DNA of 64,000 nucleotides, from positions 3,388,001 through 3,452,000 of the forward strand of contig NZ_OY775906.1 of the NCBI RefSeq assembly GCF_963675065.1, in the 5' to 3' direction. Shown piece after piece: positions 8,953 through 16,383 of the stretch. The notes beneath the pieces were generated by a model. The model was not told the DNA's origin. It did not search any database and was given only the letters and a program-made list of their open reading frames with translations. The first letter of the stretch is position 1. Each line of letters starts with the position of its first letter. The stretch is from an uncultured Draconibacterium sp. (GTDB taxonomy: Bacteria; Bacteroidota; Bacteroidia; Bacteroidales; Prolixibacteraceae). Position numbers and translations under genes: made by a program.

Positions 8953-9714
8953 ATGAAAAAATTAATTTTCCCGGCTTTGCTGCTAATATTGCTGGGATGT
9001 AGCGGTACAAAAACACAAGAGCTTGTTCAGATTTCTACAATCGACGCTTTATTACAGGGAGTTTACGATGGAAATACAAGCCTGCAAACGCTTTCCGAAA
9101 ACGGCAATTTTGGTATCGGTACACTTAACGGCCTCGATGGTGAGCTAATTCTACTTGACGGCAATTTCTACCAGGTTCGGGACGATGGGAAAATTTATCA
9201 ACCCGAATTAAGTGCATGCAGCCCGTTTGCTTCTGTAACTTATTTCAATCCTGAAAAAGAATTACAAGTTGAAGCGCTTTCCTTTATCGGATTAAAAACA
9301 AAAATTAACAGCCTGATGCCCGGGAGTAATTTGTTTTTCGGGATAAAACTTAGCGGCAACTTTACGAGCGTTAAAACACGAAGCGTGCCAAAGCAGCAGC
9401 AACCTTATCCACCACTGGTTGAAGTTACGGCTAATCAGCCTGAGTTTGAAGCAACAAATGTTTCCGGAACCTTAGTGGGATTTTATTGTCCGCCTTATGT
9501 TACCGGACTAAATGTGCCGGGTTATCACCTTCATTTTTTGTCGGGTGAAAAAGATTTTGGCGGCCATTTGCTGGCTTTTGAATTGGAGAGTGGTACTCTT
9601 CATTTGGACCAAATCAATAATTTCAAACTAAATCTTCCTGAAGATGAACACTTCCTGAATACCACGCTCGACAAGGATTTAAGTGATGATTTAAAACAGG
9701 TTGAGGGGGAGTAG
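8953..9714 (+). CDS. budA: Alpha-acetolactate decarboxylase with lipoprotein signal
   Basis: This 253-residue protein of the BudA/AlsD family decarboxylates alpha-acetolactate to acetoin. The metal-binding pattern is visible as His192, His194 and His205 (GYHLHFLSGEKDFGGH). The substrate-side region NGNFGIGTLNGLDGELILLDG is also conserved. The N-terminus MKKLIFPALLLILLGCSG is a lipoprotein signal with Cys16, so the enzyme is predicted to act outside the cytoplasm on a membrane. That is unusual for a butanediol-pathway enzyme such as Klebsiella BudA, but secreted homologues are known. No acetolactate synthase or butanediol dehydrogenase lies nearby. The VOC gene follows after 95 bp. Confidence 0.88.
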   Translation: MKKLIFPALLLILLGCSGTKTQELVQISTIDALLQGVYDGNTSLQTLSENGNFGIGTLNGLDGELILLDGNFYQVRDDGKIYQPELSACSPFASVTYFNPEKELQVEALSFIGLKTKINSLMPGSNLFFGIKLSGNFTSVKTRSVPKQQQPYPPLVEVTANQPEFEATNVSGTLVGFYCPPYVTGLNVPGYHLHFLSGEKDFGGHLLAFELESGTLHLDQINNFKLNLPEDEHFLNTTLDKDLSDDLKQVEGE

Positions 9715-9809
9715 TTTTTCTCAGAAAATGAATTAACTTTTAAACCGTAAAAATTGAAGAGCCAGGAACAGAAGACCAATAAAATTGATACTAACCTTAA
9801 TACTAAATT

Positions 9810-10193
9810 ATGCGAATCAACATCGTTAGCTGGGTTGAAATTCCGGTAAAACAAATGGCACGTGCCATTAACTTTTACGAAACAGTTTTTAGCGTAGGAT
9901 TGGAAAAAAATCGTAGCAGGGAATTCGACATGGCCTGGTTCCCCTATTCCGAGGGTCGTTATGGATCGGGGGCGGCACTGGTTCACCACAAAGAGTTTTA
10001 CCAACCTTCGTCGAACGGAGTGGTTGTTTACCTGGCTTCGCAGGCGGATGATGTAAACGTAGAACTGGAACGGGTGGTAGATGCAGGTGGAAAAATACTG
10101 CAGCACAAAAACAAGATCTCCGATGAACACGGATATCTGGCTGTTATTCTCGACACCGAAGGAAACAGGGTTGCACTGCACTCAAGGGAATAA
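9810..10193 (+). CDS. VOC-family (glyoxalase/bleomycin-resistance-like) protein
   Basis: This 127-residue protein has the paired beta-alpha-beta-beta-beta modules of the vicinal-oxygen-chelate superfamily. Typical signatures are WVEIPVKQMARAINFYETVF at the N-terminus and GYLAVILDTEGNRVALHS at the C-terminus. Members are small metal-dependent enzymes or binding proteins for many substrates, so no reaction can be assigned. It lies downstream of the acetolactate decarboxylase in the same direction, and a terminator hairpin follows it. Confidence 0.85.
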   Translation: MRINIVSWVEIPVKQMARAINFYETVFSVGLEKNRSREFDMAWFPYSEGRYGSGAALVHHKEFYQPSSNGVVVYLASQADDVNVELERVVDAGGKILQHKNKISDEHGYLAVILDTEGNRVALHSRE

Positions 10194-10527
10194 CGGACAT
10201 CATAACAGGAAACCGGAAGAAGGCTGTTGAATCTTCCGGTTTCTTTTTATGCTTTAAGTTTTGTGAGCTGCATGCTGATTGCCCATTACCGGCGTCGATT
10301 ATTTCGAATCCATTTTTTGAATTATTTCTTTTAGCAGCTGGCTATGCTATTGTTTTAGTTGGATAAACGTATTTACCCATTTAAAAATGAAATACAGAAC
10401 GGCAACAACCAGTGCTACACAAATAAGAATAGGAAGAAAAATACGTTGTGTTTTATCGTTACAAACGAGTGGGAGTTGAGCTTTTGAAGGAGAAGTTTAA
10501 TCAGATATACTAAAATCAGTTAAAAAC
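10194..10527. other. 334-bp gap between convergent genes
   Basis: It contains the terminator at 10211-10248. On the minus strand there is an open stretch (about 10347-10500) that encodes a hydrophobic segment but has no usable start codon; see the rejected items. No other signal was found. Confidence 0.4.
10211..10248 (+). terminator. Intrinsic terminator after the VOC gene
   Basis: The arms aaccggaaga and tcttccggtt form a perfect 10-bp stem with an 11-nt loop, followed by a T-rich tail (tctttttat). Confidence 0.8.
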
Positions 10528-11418
10528 TTACTCCGAAGCAATTATTGAAATAAGTTCCTGGTTTACTTCCCGGTTAAATTCCACCATGTGTTGCTTATTT
10601 GTTTGTGAAGCGATTACTTCTGCACGTTTCATTCCTCCGTGGTAAGTTTTGTTAAAAAAACCAAGGCCAACCAGGTAACCGGTAATGTAGAAGCCATTGT
10701 AAACCTGAACTCCGGCAAAAGTAAGCACCGATGCATTGATCAAAAAATTGATGATTCCTTCGCCTGATTTACCTGCATACATTTGCCCTGATCCGGGAAT
10801 AAAACGCGACCAGTTTCTGGCAGCTTTAAGCGATTTTATGCGGGGGCGGTTCTTTTTGCTGTAAAGTTCTTCCGTCAATCGTTTTAGTGTTATTTCTTTT
10901 TCAGGCGTAAAATGCTGTAGTTCTATAAACTCAACAAAATTCTGTTCCGCTTCTTCCCATTTATATGTTTCGTGTAACGAAAGAATTTTTACAGGAAGAA
11001 AAACACCAAAATTTACACTATCGGAACTGCGATGAAAATATTCGTCGATTTTCCACAAAGCACGGGCGGGTTCATTGTTCAGGTAATAACAAAGTGATTG
11101 TTCGTAACAAACAAAACGATACAACGAGTCGTCGGGGTTTGAAAAATAAGTGGTTTGAAGAGCGCTTATTGCACGCCCAAAATCGTTCATTTTCCGATAG
11201 CACAATGCTTTTTTATAACGCAGCCAATTCAGGTCGGTTTCAGCATCTCCCTGAAACACCAGACGTTCGTATTCAATCGAGGCTTCGAAATAATTTCCCG
11301 AATCAAACAAACTGTCAGCTTTTAACTCTGCCGAATTACTAATCAAAGAAATTCCGCAGAGGAATATGAAGCTGAAAAAGAATCTGATTATGTATTGCAT
11401 TCTCGTATTCATTTTCAA
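10528..11418 (-). CDS. TPR/PGSG-motif membrane protein (paralogue 1)
   Basis: This is a 296-residue protein with an N-terminal signal or anchor and TPR-like helices at about residues 30-190. A C-terminal membrane part contains SRFIPGSGQMYAGKSGEGI (about residues 203-222) and one or two further hydrophobic stretches. The PGSGxxYAG motif resembles the glycine/tyrosine turn of TM2- and DUF5683-type small membrane domains. It is a paralogue of the gene just upstream (11339-12181), with the same TPR plus PGSG layout. The start overlaps the upstream gene by 62-80 bp depending on which Met is used (11418, 11412 or 11400), so the signal peptide is encoded inside the end of the previous gene. Function unknown. 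It is the last gene of a four-gene operon with a YidD-like protein. Confidence 0.75.
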   Translation of the reverse strand: MKMNTRMQYIIRFFFSFIFLCGISLISNSAELKADSLFDSGNYFEASIEYERLVFQGDAETDLNWLRYKKALCYRKMNDFGRAISALQTTYFSNPDDSLYRFVCYEQSLCYYLNNEPARALWKIDEYFHRSSDSVNFGVFLPVKILSLHETYKWEEAEQNFVEFIELQHFTPEKEITLKRLTEELYSKKNRPRIKSLKAARNWSRFIPGSGQMYAGKSGEGIINFLINASVLTFAGVQVYNGFYITGYLVGLGFFNKTYHGGMKRAEVIASQTNKQHMVEFNREVNQELISIIASE

Positions 11419-12181
11419 TAACTTTTACAGAAACAATTGATCCGTAAATATTTGAGACATAATTTACGGCAAAAATACTACCGAACAATATTGTTTTGAC
11501 ATCCATTAATCCCGATTTTCGGTAGTTTTCCCATGTTATTAAACCAAAGCCAATATTGCCAATCATTGAGGCTATTCCGGCTCCGGTGTTTCCGGCATAT
11601 ATTTTCCCAGATCCAGGAATAATCGCCGACATAATTCCCGCTGTAACCGGCGACTTTTTCCGGTGCTGTTCGTGCTCTTTCCATATCTCATTTAATGCAA
11701 GCACCTGCCTGTTTAACACTGCATTATCTTCGGGAACAAGCTCCAGAAACTGCTTAGCTCTTGGCCAGTTTCCATCTAGCATTTCAATACCGCTTAGTTC
11801 AAAATTATACAACCACAAAATCGGCTCTACTCGTTTATTCACCCTATCCAGAATATTTCTAGCTTCGTTGTAATTTCCCAGATAAGTTTGATTGTACCCG
11901 GCAAAAAAGAATGATTTATTATAAAACGGTGATGAGTCGCTTACTTTGAGGAACGACGATGAAGATTCCTGCAGGTTTTTAAGCGAATAGTGCGCCCATC
12001 CTTTATAGTAATTGATTGAGTCCTTTTGTTGAGCGGAATAATCCGTTTGGTCATTCCCGATTACAAAGATGGCTTCCTCGTAGAATCCGCTGTTTACCAA
12101 ATGCCGGATAAAAGGAATCTGCCCCTGGCTTTGAGCGAACGTTAACAAAAGAGTGATCACTAACAGAAAAATATACCTCAT
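11339..12181 (-). CDS. TPR/PGSG-motif membrane protein (paralogue 2)
   Basis: This 280-residue protein has a signal peptide (residues 1-20) and TPR-like repeats at about residues 25-165. A membrane region follows with SAIIPGSGKIYAGNTGAGI (about residues 184-202) and two hydrophobic helices after it. Its ATG overlaps the stop of the YidD-like gene by 4 bp (12178-12181), which indicates translational coupling. It shares its architecture with the next gene downstream, so the pair arose by duplication. A role with YidD in envelope or secretion biology is an inference from context; no enzyme motif is present. Confidence 0.75.
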   Translation of the reverse strand: MRYIFLLVITLLLTFAQSQGQIPFIRHLVNSGFYEEAIFVIGNDQTDYSAQQKDSINYYKGWAHYSLKNLQESSSSFLKVSDSSPFYNKSFFFAGYNQTYLGNYNEARNILDRVNKRVEPILWLYNFELSGIEMLDGNWPRAKQFLELVPEDNAVLNRQVLALNEIWKEHEQHRKKSPVTAGIMSAIIPGSGKIYAGNTGAGIASMIGNIGFGLITWENYRKSGLMDVKTILFGSIFAVNYVSNIYGSIVSVKVIENEYENAIHNQILFQLHIPLRNFFD

Positions 12182-12642
12182 TTATATTTTTTTATTGAAT
12201 CATGAAACCGGTGAACATGGGAATCAATGTTGCCTGGATCAAGATCGGTTGCTGCTATTCGGTTACAGCGGCTAAGTCTGTCAAACGACAAAAGCGTGCC
12301 TTTTATTAAACCATAATTTTCAACAGCCTGTTTACTAAAATCGGAGCAGGTTGGATTAAACAAACAACTGGCCGAAAGGTGTTGCGAGAACATATTTTGA
12401 TATACAAACAACGATCCCCCGTATATGAGGCTGACAGGATTAGTGTTTCTAAACGTTTTTGGTTGATTCTTATAAATATAAGGTCGGTGTCCTGTCACGG
12501 GCATTTGTTGCTTAACAACCGAATCTATAAGCAACAGGTCGCTTTTTAAATCGATTTGCTGGCTGTATGCTCCCAAAGAAACCAACACAAAAACCAGCAA
12601 CAAAAAAAACGTTCTATTTGCTTTTTGATATTGGTTTTGCAT
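12178..12642 (-). CDS. YidD-like protein with N-terminal signal sequence
   Basis: This 154-residue protein carries the YidD signature at about residues 80-140: FVYQNMFSQHLSASCLFNPTCSDF, then AVENYGLIKGTLLSFDRLSRC (given here in two parts). Classical YidD is a cytoplasmic membrane-associated protein of about 75-85 residues that helps YidC insertion. Here a hydrophobic leader (FFLLLVFVLVSLGAYSQ) and a 40-residue linker precede the domain, so the domain is predicted to lie in the periplasm. The ATG at 12642 is preferred over an in-frame ATG at 12678 because the latter adds residues that overlap the upstream gene further. Even so the overlap with the LolA-like gene is 29 bp. All members of this operon carry export signals. 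Confidence 0.8.
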   Translation of the reverse strand: MQNQYQKANRTFFLLLVFVLVSLGAYSQQIDLKSDLLLIDSVVKQQMPVTGHRPYIYKNQPKTFRNTNPVSLIYGGSLFVYQNMFSQHLSASCLFNPTCSDFSKQAVENYGLIKGTLLSFDRLSRCNRIAATDLDPGNIDSHVHRFHDSIKKYK

Positions 12643-13324
12643 CTTCAGGAATTTTGAAATTAAAGTAAGGGCTGTCATCCGACCAGGAAACCTTTACATC
12701 AGAAAAAGTAGTACGACTGATAATGGAATCTTTTGAAGGAATATAGCTGATCTCCACAATGTTCATTGGCAGCCTGAATTGCTTGAAATCCTTGTAATTG
12801 GTGTAATAAATTTTTTTCAGAATATTTTCTTTTGAGGCCTGATATTCAGAATAAACCGGTAGCCCGTTTTCGAAAACCATTTTTACTGTTATAATTCCTC
12901 TTAATGTAGAAGGAGGCTGCCAGGTAGTAACATAGTACTGCCCTTCAAATTCATTTGAAACCAAACGAAATCCTTCATCAACCAGCCCCAAATCTTCAAT
13001 AAAATTATTCGTAAAGTAGTAAATGAGGGTTCGTTTTGAAGAAAGTTCAGGAAGCTGTTCGTAAGCCACTTCGTTTCTTTCGGGGTAATAGGTTTTAACT
13101 TCTCCAAAAGGATTTACAACGGTCACAAAGTCGGGCGACGAGTAATAGTACTTAGTAATCACCTGCTTTTCCTTGTCAAAATACAAGTCAACTTTCTTTG
13201 TTGCTTTCTTTCGGTTATCGAGTACTTCAGTTTTTTGTTTTAGCGAAATGTAATTGCCATTCTGAGCTTTCACCGAAATACTAAAAACGAAGGCTATTAA
13301 TAAAATAACGATTTTTCGAATCAC
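12614..13324 (-). CDS. LolA-like secreted protein
   Basis: This 236-residue protein has a signal peptide at about residues 1-20 (MIRKIVILLIAFVFSISVKA). The mature part is all-beta in character, with YISLKQKTEVLDNRKKATKKVDLYFDKEK and later VVNPFGEVKTYYPERNEVAYEQ. This pattern recalls the half-barrel of LolA-type lipoprotein carriers and related Bacteroidota proteins, but I cannot align key residues, so the family call is tentative. It is the first gene of a four-gene overlapping operon (LolA-like, YidD-like, and two TPR/PGSG proteins). The TM2 gene just upstream has its own terminator. Confidence 0.55.
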   Translation of the reverse strand: MIRKIVILLIAFVFSISVKAQNGNYISLKQKTEVLDNRKKATKKVDLYFDKEKQVITKYYYSSPDFVTVVNPFGEVKTYYPERNEVAYEQLPELSSKRTLIYYFTNNFIEDLGLVDEGFRLVSNEFEGQYYVTTWQPPSTLRGIITVKMVFENGLPVYSEYQASKENILKKIYYTNYKDFKQFRLPMNIVEISYIPSKDSIISRTTFSDVKVSWSDDSPYFNFKIPEDAKPISKSK

Positions 13325-13339
13325 TGTACAGCAGATATT

Positions 13340-13372
13340 AAAAAGATGCCTGTTTTCCTAAAAACAGGCATC
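13340..13372 (-). terminator. Intrinsic terminator of the TM2 gene
   Basis: On the minus strand the arms gatgcctgttt and aaacaggcatc form an 11-bp stem followed by a T-run, between the TM2 stop and the LolA-like start. Confidence 0.8.
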
Positions 13373-13397
13373 TCTTTATTCGTAAATAAAAACCATG

Positions 13398-13814
13398 TTA
13401 CCACATAAAAAACTTCGGATTGTCGATGTATGGACTGATATCGTCGTTGTCAACAATCAGTACAATCAAATCCACAAAAGGCACAATTCCAAAAATACCA
13501 CCACAGGTTAAAATATAACCTACACCAGTCATGGTTTTTGTTCCCAGGTAAAAACGGTGAACTCCGAATCCCCCTAAAAAGAAATCGAGCAGAACTGCCG
13601 CTACGAAAGATTTCTCTTTCACAACTGCGGTTGCTGGAGCGTTTGACGGCAGCGTGCTTAACGCTCCGGCATTCATTGAAACCATACTGGTTTCAACCGC
13701 TTCCGAGAACATCTTGTCAATCGATTTCATGTCGATTGAGTAAGAAGATGCATTTGCGCTTTTCACAAAGAATACTGCGAGCAGCAAACAAATAGCAAGG
13801 CTAACTTTCTTCAT
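13398..13814 (-). CDS. TM2-domain protein
   Basis: This 138-residue protein has a cleavable signal peptide (residues 1-22) and a polar linker. The C-terminal TM2 domain at about residues 68-130 has two membrane helices joined by the typical turn DFFLGGFGVHRFYLG and ends with VDLIVLIVDN. TM2 proteins are small membrane proteins with no defined biochemical role. Its turn motif resembles the PGSGxxYAG motif in the two neighbouring TPR proteins, which suggests a shared theme in this locus. It has its own terminator and therefore its own transcript. Confidence 0.88.
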   Translation of the reverse strand: MKKVSLAICLLLAVFFVKSANASSYSIDMKSIDKMFSEAVETSMVSMNAGALSTLPSNAPATAVVKEKSFVAAVLLDFFLGGFGVHRFYLGTKTMTGVGYILTCGGIFGIVPFVDLIVLIVDNDDISPYIDNPKFFMW

Positions 13815-14284
13815 ATTATTGCTTTTAAAATTATTTGGTTAATCTAAGATAGAATTTTTTTTATCACTATGCGGTAATATGTCAAATAAATTTAGCGGCA
13901 CCTTGTGGCTTACATTTTATTGTATTATAAAAAAAACGATAGAGAACAGCGCCTCGCAACCGAACATAAGAATATCAATTCATTGCTATATTGAGGTTTC
14001 CTCTACAACCTTGCATCTCCTTTACATTATGTTTGCTTTCTGTTTTATAAAAAAAAGAAGTCCGTCGGTCCAGATGAAATTTTGCACTTAAAATCAATTT
14101 AAGTGCAGATTGCCACATTGAAGTTATTCGAATAGTTTTTAATGTGGGTTATTGACATTAAACCTGCTTTACATATTAAGGTATACTTTATCTCGTAATT
14201 TGCCTGTCAATAATTACAGGCTGTTATCCTTCGTTAATCTTTCGCGATGCTTTCCCGGAACAGATTTCTCTGGGCAATTAACAC
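13815..14284. other. 470-bp gap without a credible gene
   Basis: The stretch is AT-rich. Two small perfect hairpins are visible: tgcacttaaa/tttaagtgca (14083-14107) and gcctgt/acaggc (14202-14221). A 70-codon plus-strand frame at 13879 has no recognisable protein features and I do not call it. The upstream region of the TM2 gene lies at the left end. Confidence 0.4.
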
Positions 14285-15181
14285 TCAATTCTGAGTTTTC
14301 AAATCATCTGCTCCCTTAATCTTCTTAACAATTTCAGCCTCGGCATTATCGTACACTTTACGAATTAGCGGATCGTTAAAATTCATGGTGCGCTCTTCAA
14401 AAGCCATATCGTTTATACGCTCAAACAGGCGTTCTTTCGCGCTGCGAATATCTTTTCCATAAATGTGGTACGAATCGGCCTGCCAATTCATTCGCCCAAG
14501 CTTAACTGTTTTGCCTGTTTTTTCTGCAATTCCGGCAGCAACAACATCTTTACTGAATTGAATAAATCCGAACATATTCAGAAATCCGGCATTCCAGGCA
14601 TCGTTACTTCGGTAGCGGATATTGCTGTTTAGCCACCACGTTCCGTCTTCGTCTTCCAGAATCCGGTACCACAACGATTGTAAACTTGGCGGATCATCGC
14701 AGGTAAAATCAATGTTAGGCATCCAGGTTATCATTTGCGCCTGCCGCGTAAACGGCTGTTCGGCCAGTTTGTCGATTACATTTTTTATCTGATCAACCTT
14801 AAAAGCACCCACTTCTTTCGATTCTCCGTCAACCAGTTCTTTCCAAACGCCGTAGTTTTGCAAACGCCCGTGATAAGTGTACTCCGGATTTTTATCTTCA
14901 GGATCGTTCATGTTTTTTACCAGGTGGTCTTTCAAACCTTCCAGCTCCAGCACATATTCCCGTAGATCGTCAACACCACCGGGAAAAGCCATGTGAATCA
15001 TCGGATCGATCTCCGGTTCCAGAATCGTTAAATTCATCGTACAGTCAATACTCAGTGGATCGCCCGGCCGGTCGTACTGCGTTTTAAAACGGGTTCCTTT
15101 TCCATACAAATAAATAAGTGCTGTTTCGTAAGCTTCGGCCAAGGACTTTCCTGTTACCGATATCACCGGAATGTTTTTCAT
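14285..15181 (-). CDS. Thymidylate-synthase-like protein, catalytic Cys position is Ser
   Basis: This 298-residue protein has the layout of the thymidylate synthase/dCMP-hydroxymethylase family. FTRQAQMITWMPNID matches the SRR...W...D region. DDPPSLQ (residues 162-168) lies where classical enzymes have PCH. RYRSNDAWNAGFLNMFGF (from residue 189) matches RSxD...G...N, and HIYGKDI matches the conserved HxY region. By eye, Ser166 sits at the catalytic nucleophile; the nearest Cys is Cys161. This could be an inactive or divergent enzyme, or one that uses another nucleophile. Length fits the family. It stands alone, and no dihydrofolate reductase follows. I am fairly sure of the fold and unsure of the reaction. 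Confidence 0.7.
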   Translation of the reverse strand: MKNIPVISVTGKSLAEAYETALIYLYGKGTRFKTQYDRPGDPLSIDCTMNLTILEPEIDPMIHMAFPGGVDDLREYVLELEGLKDHLVKNMNDPEDKNPEYTYHGRLQNYGVWKELVDGESKEVGAFKVDQIKNVIDKLAEQPFTRQAQMITWMPNIDFTCDDPPSLQSLWYRILEDEDGTWWLNSNIRYRSNDAWNAGFLNMFGFIQFSKDVVAAGIAEKTGKTVKLGRMNWQADSYHIYGKDIRSAKERLFERINDMAFEERTMNFNDPLIRKVYDNAEAEIVKKIKGADDLKTQN

Positions 15182-15283
15182 TTTTGTAAGTTTAAGCTAT
15201 ACAATTGATCGATCGGATTTAAAGATAGAAAATATGTATTCGGTAAAATAAATATTGGCAAAAAAATGCCATGGTGATCGGAA

Positions 15284-16360
15284 TCAATACCCGTAACCAT
15301 AACCATAATCGTCCTCTATATAAACCTTATCATCCAGCGGATAATCACCTTCCTGAACAGAAAATGAAGCATAGCTTGCCGATCCCCAAATACCAATGCC
15401 GCCACTAATGTTTGAATAAACCTGAACAGGTTCGGAAAAGAAATCTTCATCAAACCAAAAATGCAGGTTAGCTGTATTTAAATATTCGTAATATTCTTCG
15501 GAAAGCGAATACAGGTAGATGTCCCGGATTCTGAAATTAGCACTATTATCATAGCTGCTGTAGCCATACGCATAAGAACTATACCCAAGCTCAAACCTCA
15601 TTTTCATTTTTTCCCCATTAAAGCTATCGTCGTTAAAAATGGCAAACCGGTTATCGGGTGTACCTGTAATCAATTCATCCGCTTCATTTACAGCATCGTT
15701 GAGTTGGGCATTTAAGATTTTAATCCGTTCATACTGTTGTGCCCGAATAATAATAGTATCAGAATGTATGATTGTTCCATCAGGCATATAACCAACCATC
15801 TCTTGACCTTCGATTGATTTCGATTGCAACTGATAATAACTGTGATGCTGTCCGTTATCATCAAACTCAAGACTAAATTCCGGCCTTCCCGAGTATCCGT
15901 AACTACCTGTATTAATAACATTGGTTGTATCCCAGTCCAGTATTTCAATGGGATCGGGGACGGTAGTTTCGCAACGCACTGGGCTAAAACCATCCGCCAA
16001 AATTTCGAGGCGATAGCTTTTCCCAGCTTCTCCTAAAACGGTAGCCTGGTATTTGCCCAGCGCAAGAGGGACATCTGAGCCATAAACCATCTCCTTTACG
16101 GGCGTTAAAGTTTCAGCAAAAACGTCATCAACATATAAATCTACTTTGGCATTTGTTATTACGGAGGAAGCATAACGATCCTGCAACTTACTTCTGCTTT
16201 TCGACAATTTAACGGTAACAGTATCGCCCGATACTACAAGACCGTTAACTACCAGCATTGGTTCTATTTCATCTCCTTTAAACACGATTTCCTTTTCGCA
16301 GGAAATAAGAAATAGGAAAACAATTGACAAAAGTGCTTGGATTATATTTTTCATCTTCAT
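15284..16360 (-). CDS. DUF4249 outer-membrane lipoprotein
   Basis: This 358-residue lipoprotein (FLISC, Cys21) begins CEKEIVFKGDEIEPMLVVNG, a hallmark of the DUF4249 family. DUF4249 proteins are usually encoded next to TonB receptors and are thought to be surface ligand-binding partners, parallel to SusD. The upstream gene, 23 bp away, is such a receptor (16384-18777), so the two form an operon. The mature part is beta-rich, with an early Ig-like segment (VDLYVDDVFAETL). The C-terminus is an unusual Tyr/Gly tail (DYGYGYGY). The substrate is unknown. Confidence 0.87.
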   Translation of the reverse strand: MKMKNIIQALLSIVFLFLISCEKEIVFKGDEIEPMLVVNGLVVSGDTVTVKLSKSRSKLQDRYASSVITNAKVDLYVDDVFAETLTPVKEMVYGSDVPLALGKYQATVLGEAGKSYRLEILADGFSPVRCETTVPDPIEILDWDTTNVINTGSYGYSGRPEFSLEFDDNGQHHSYYQLQSKSIEGQEMVGYMPDGTIIHSDTIIIRAQQYERIKILNAQLNDAVNEADELITGTPDNRFAIFNDDSFNGEKMKMRFELGYSSYAYGYSSYDNSANFRIRDIYLYSLSEEYYEYLNTANLHFWFDEDFFSEPVQVYSNISGGIGIWGSASYASFSVQEGDYPLDDKVYIEDDYGYGYGY

Positions 16361-16383
16361 GGTATTCGATTTTTGTTTAGCTA

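Noticed and set aside
10347..10500. Minus-strand open stretch encoding a hydrophobic segment (LPILICVALVVAVLYFIFKW)
   Set aside because: There is no ATG, GTG or TTG in frame after the upstream stop. It may be a gene remnant, but it is not supported as a gene.
13879..14091. 70-codon plus-strand frame in a gap
   Set aside because: AT-rich, no signal peptide, domain or conserved motif; likely chance.
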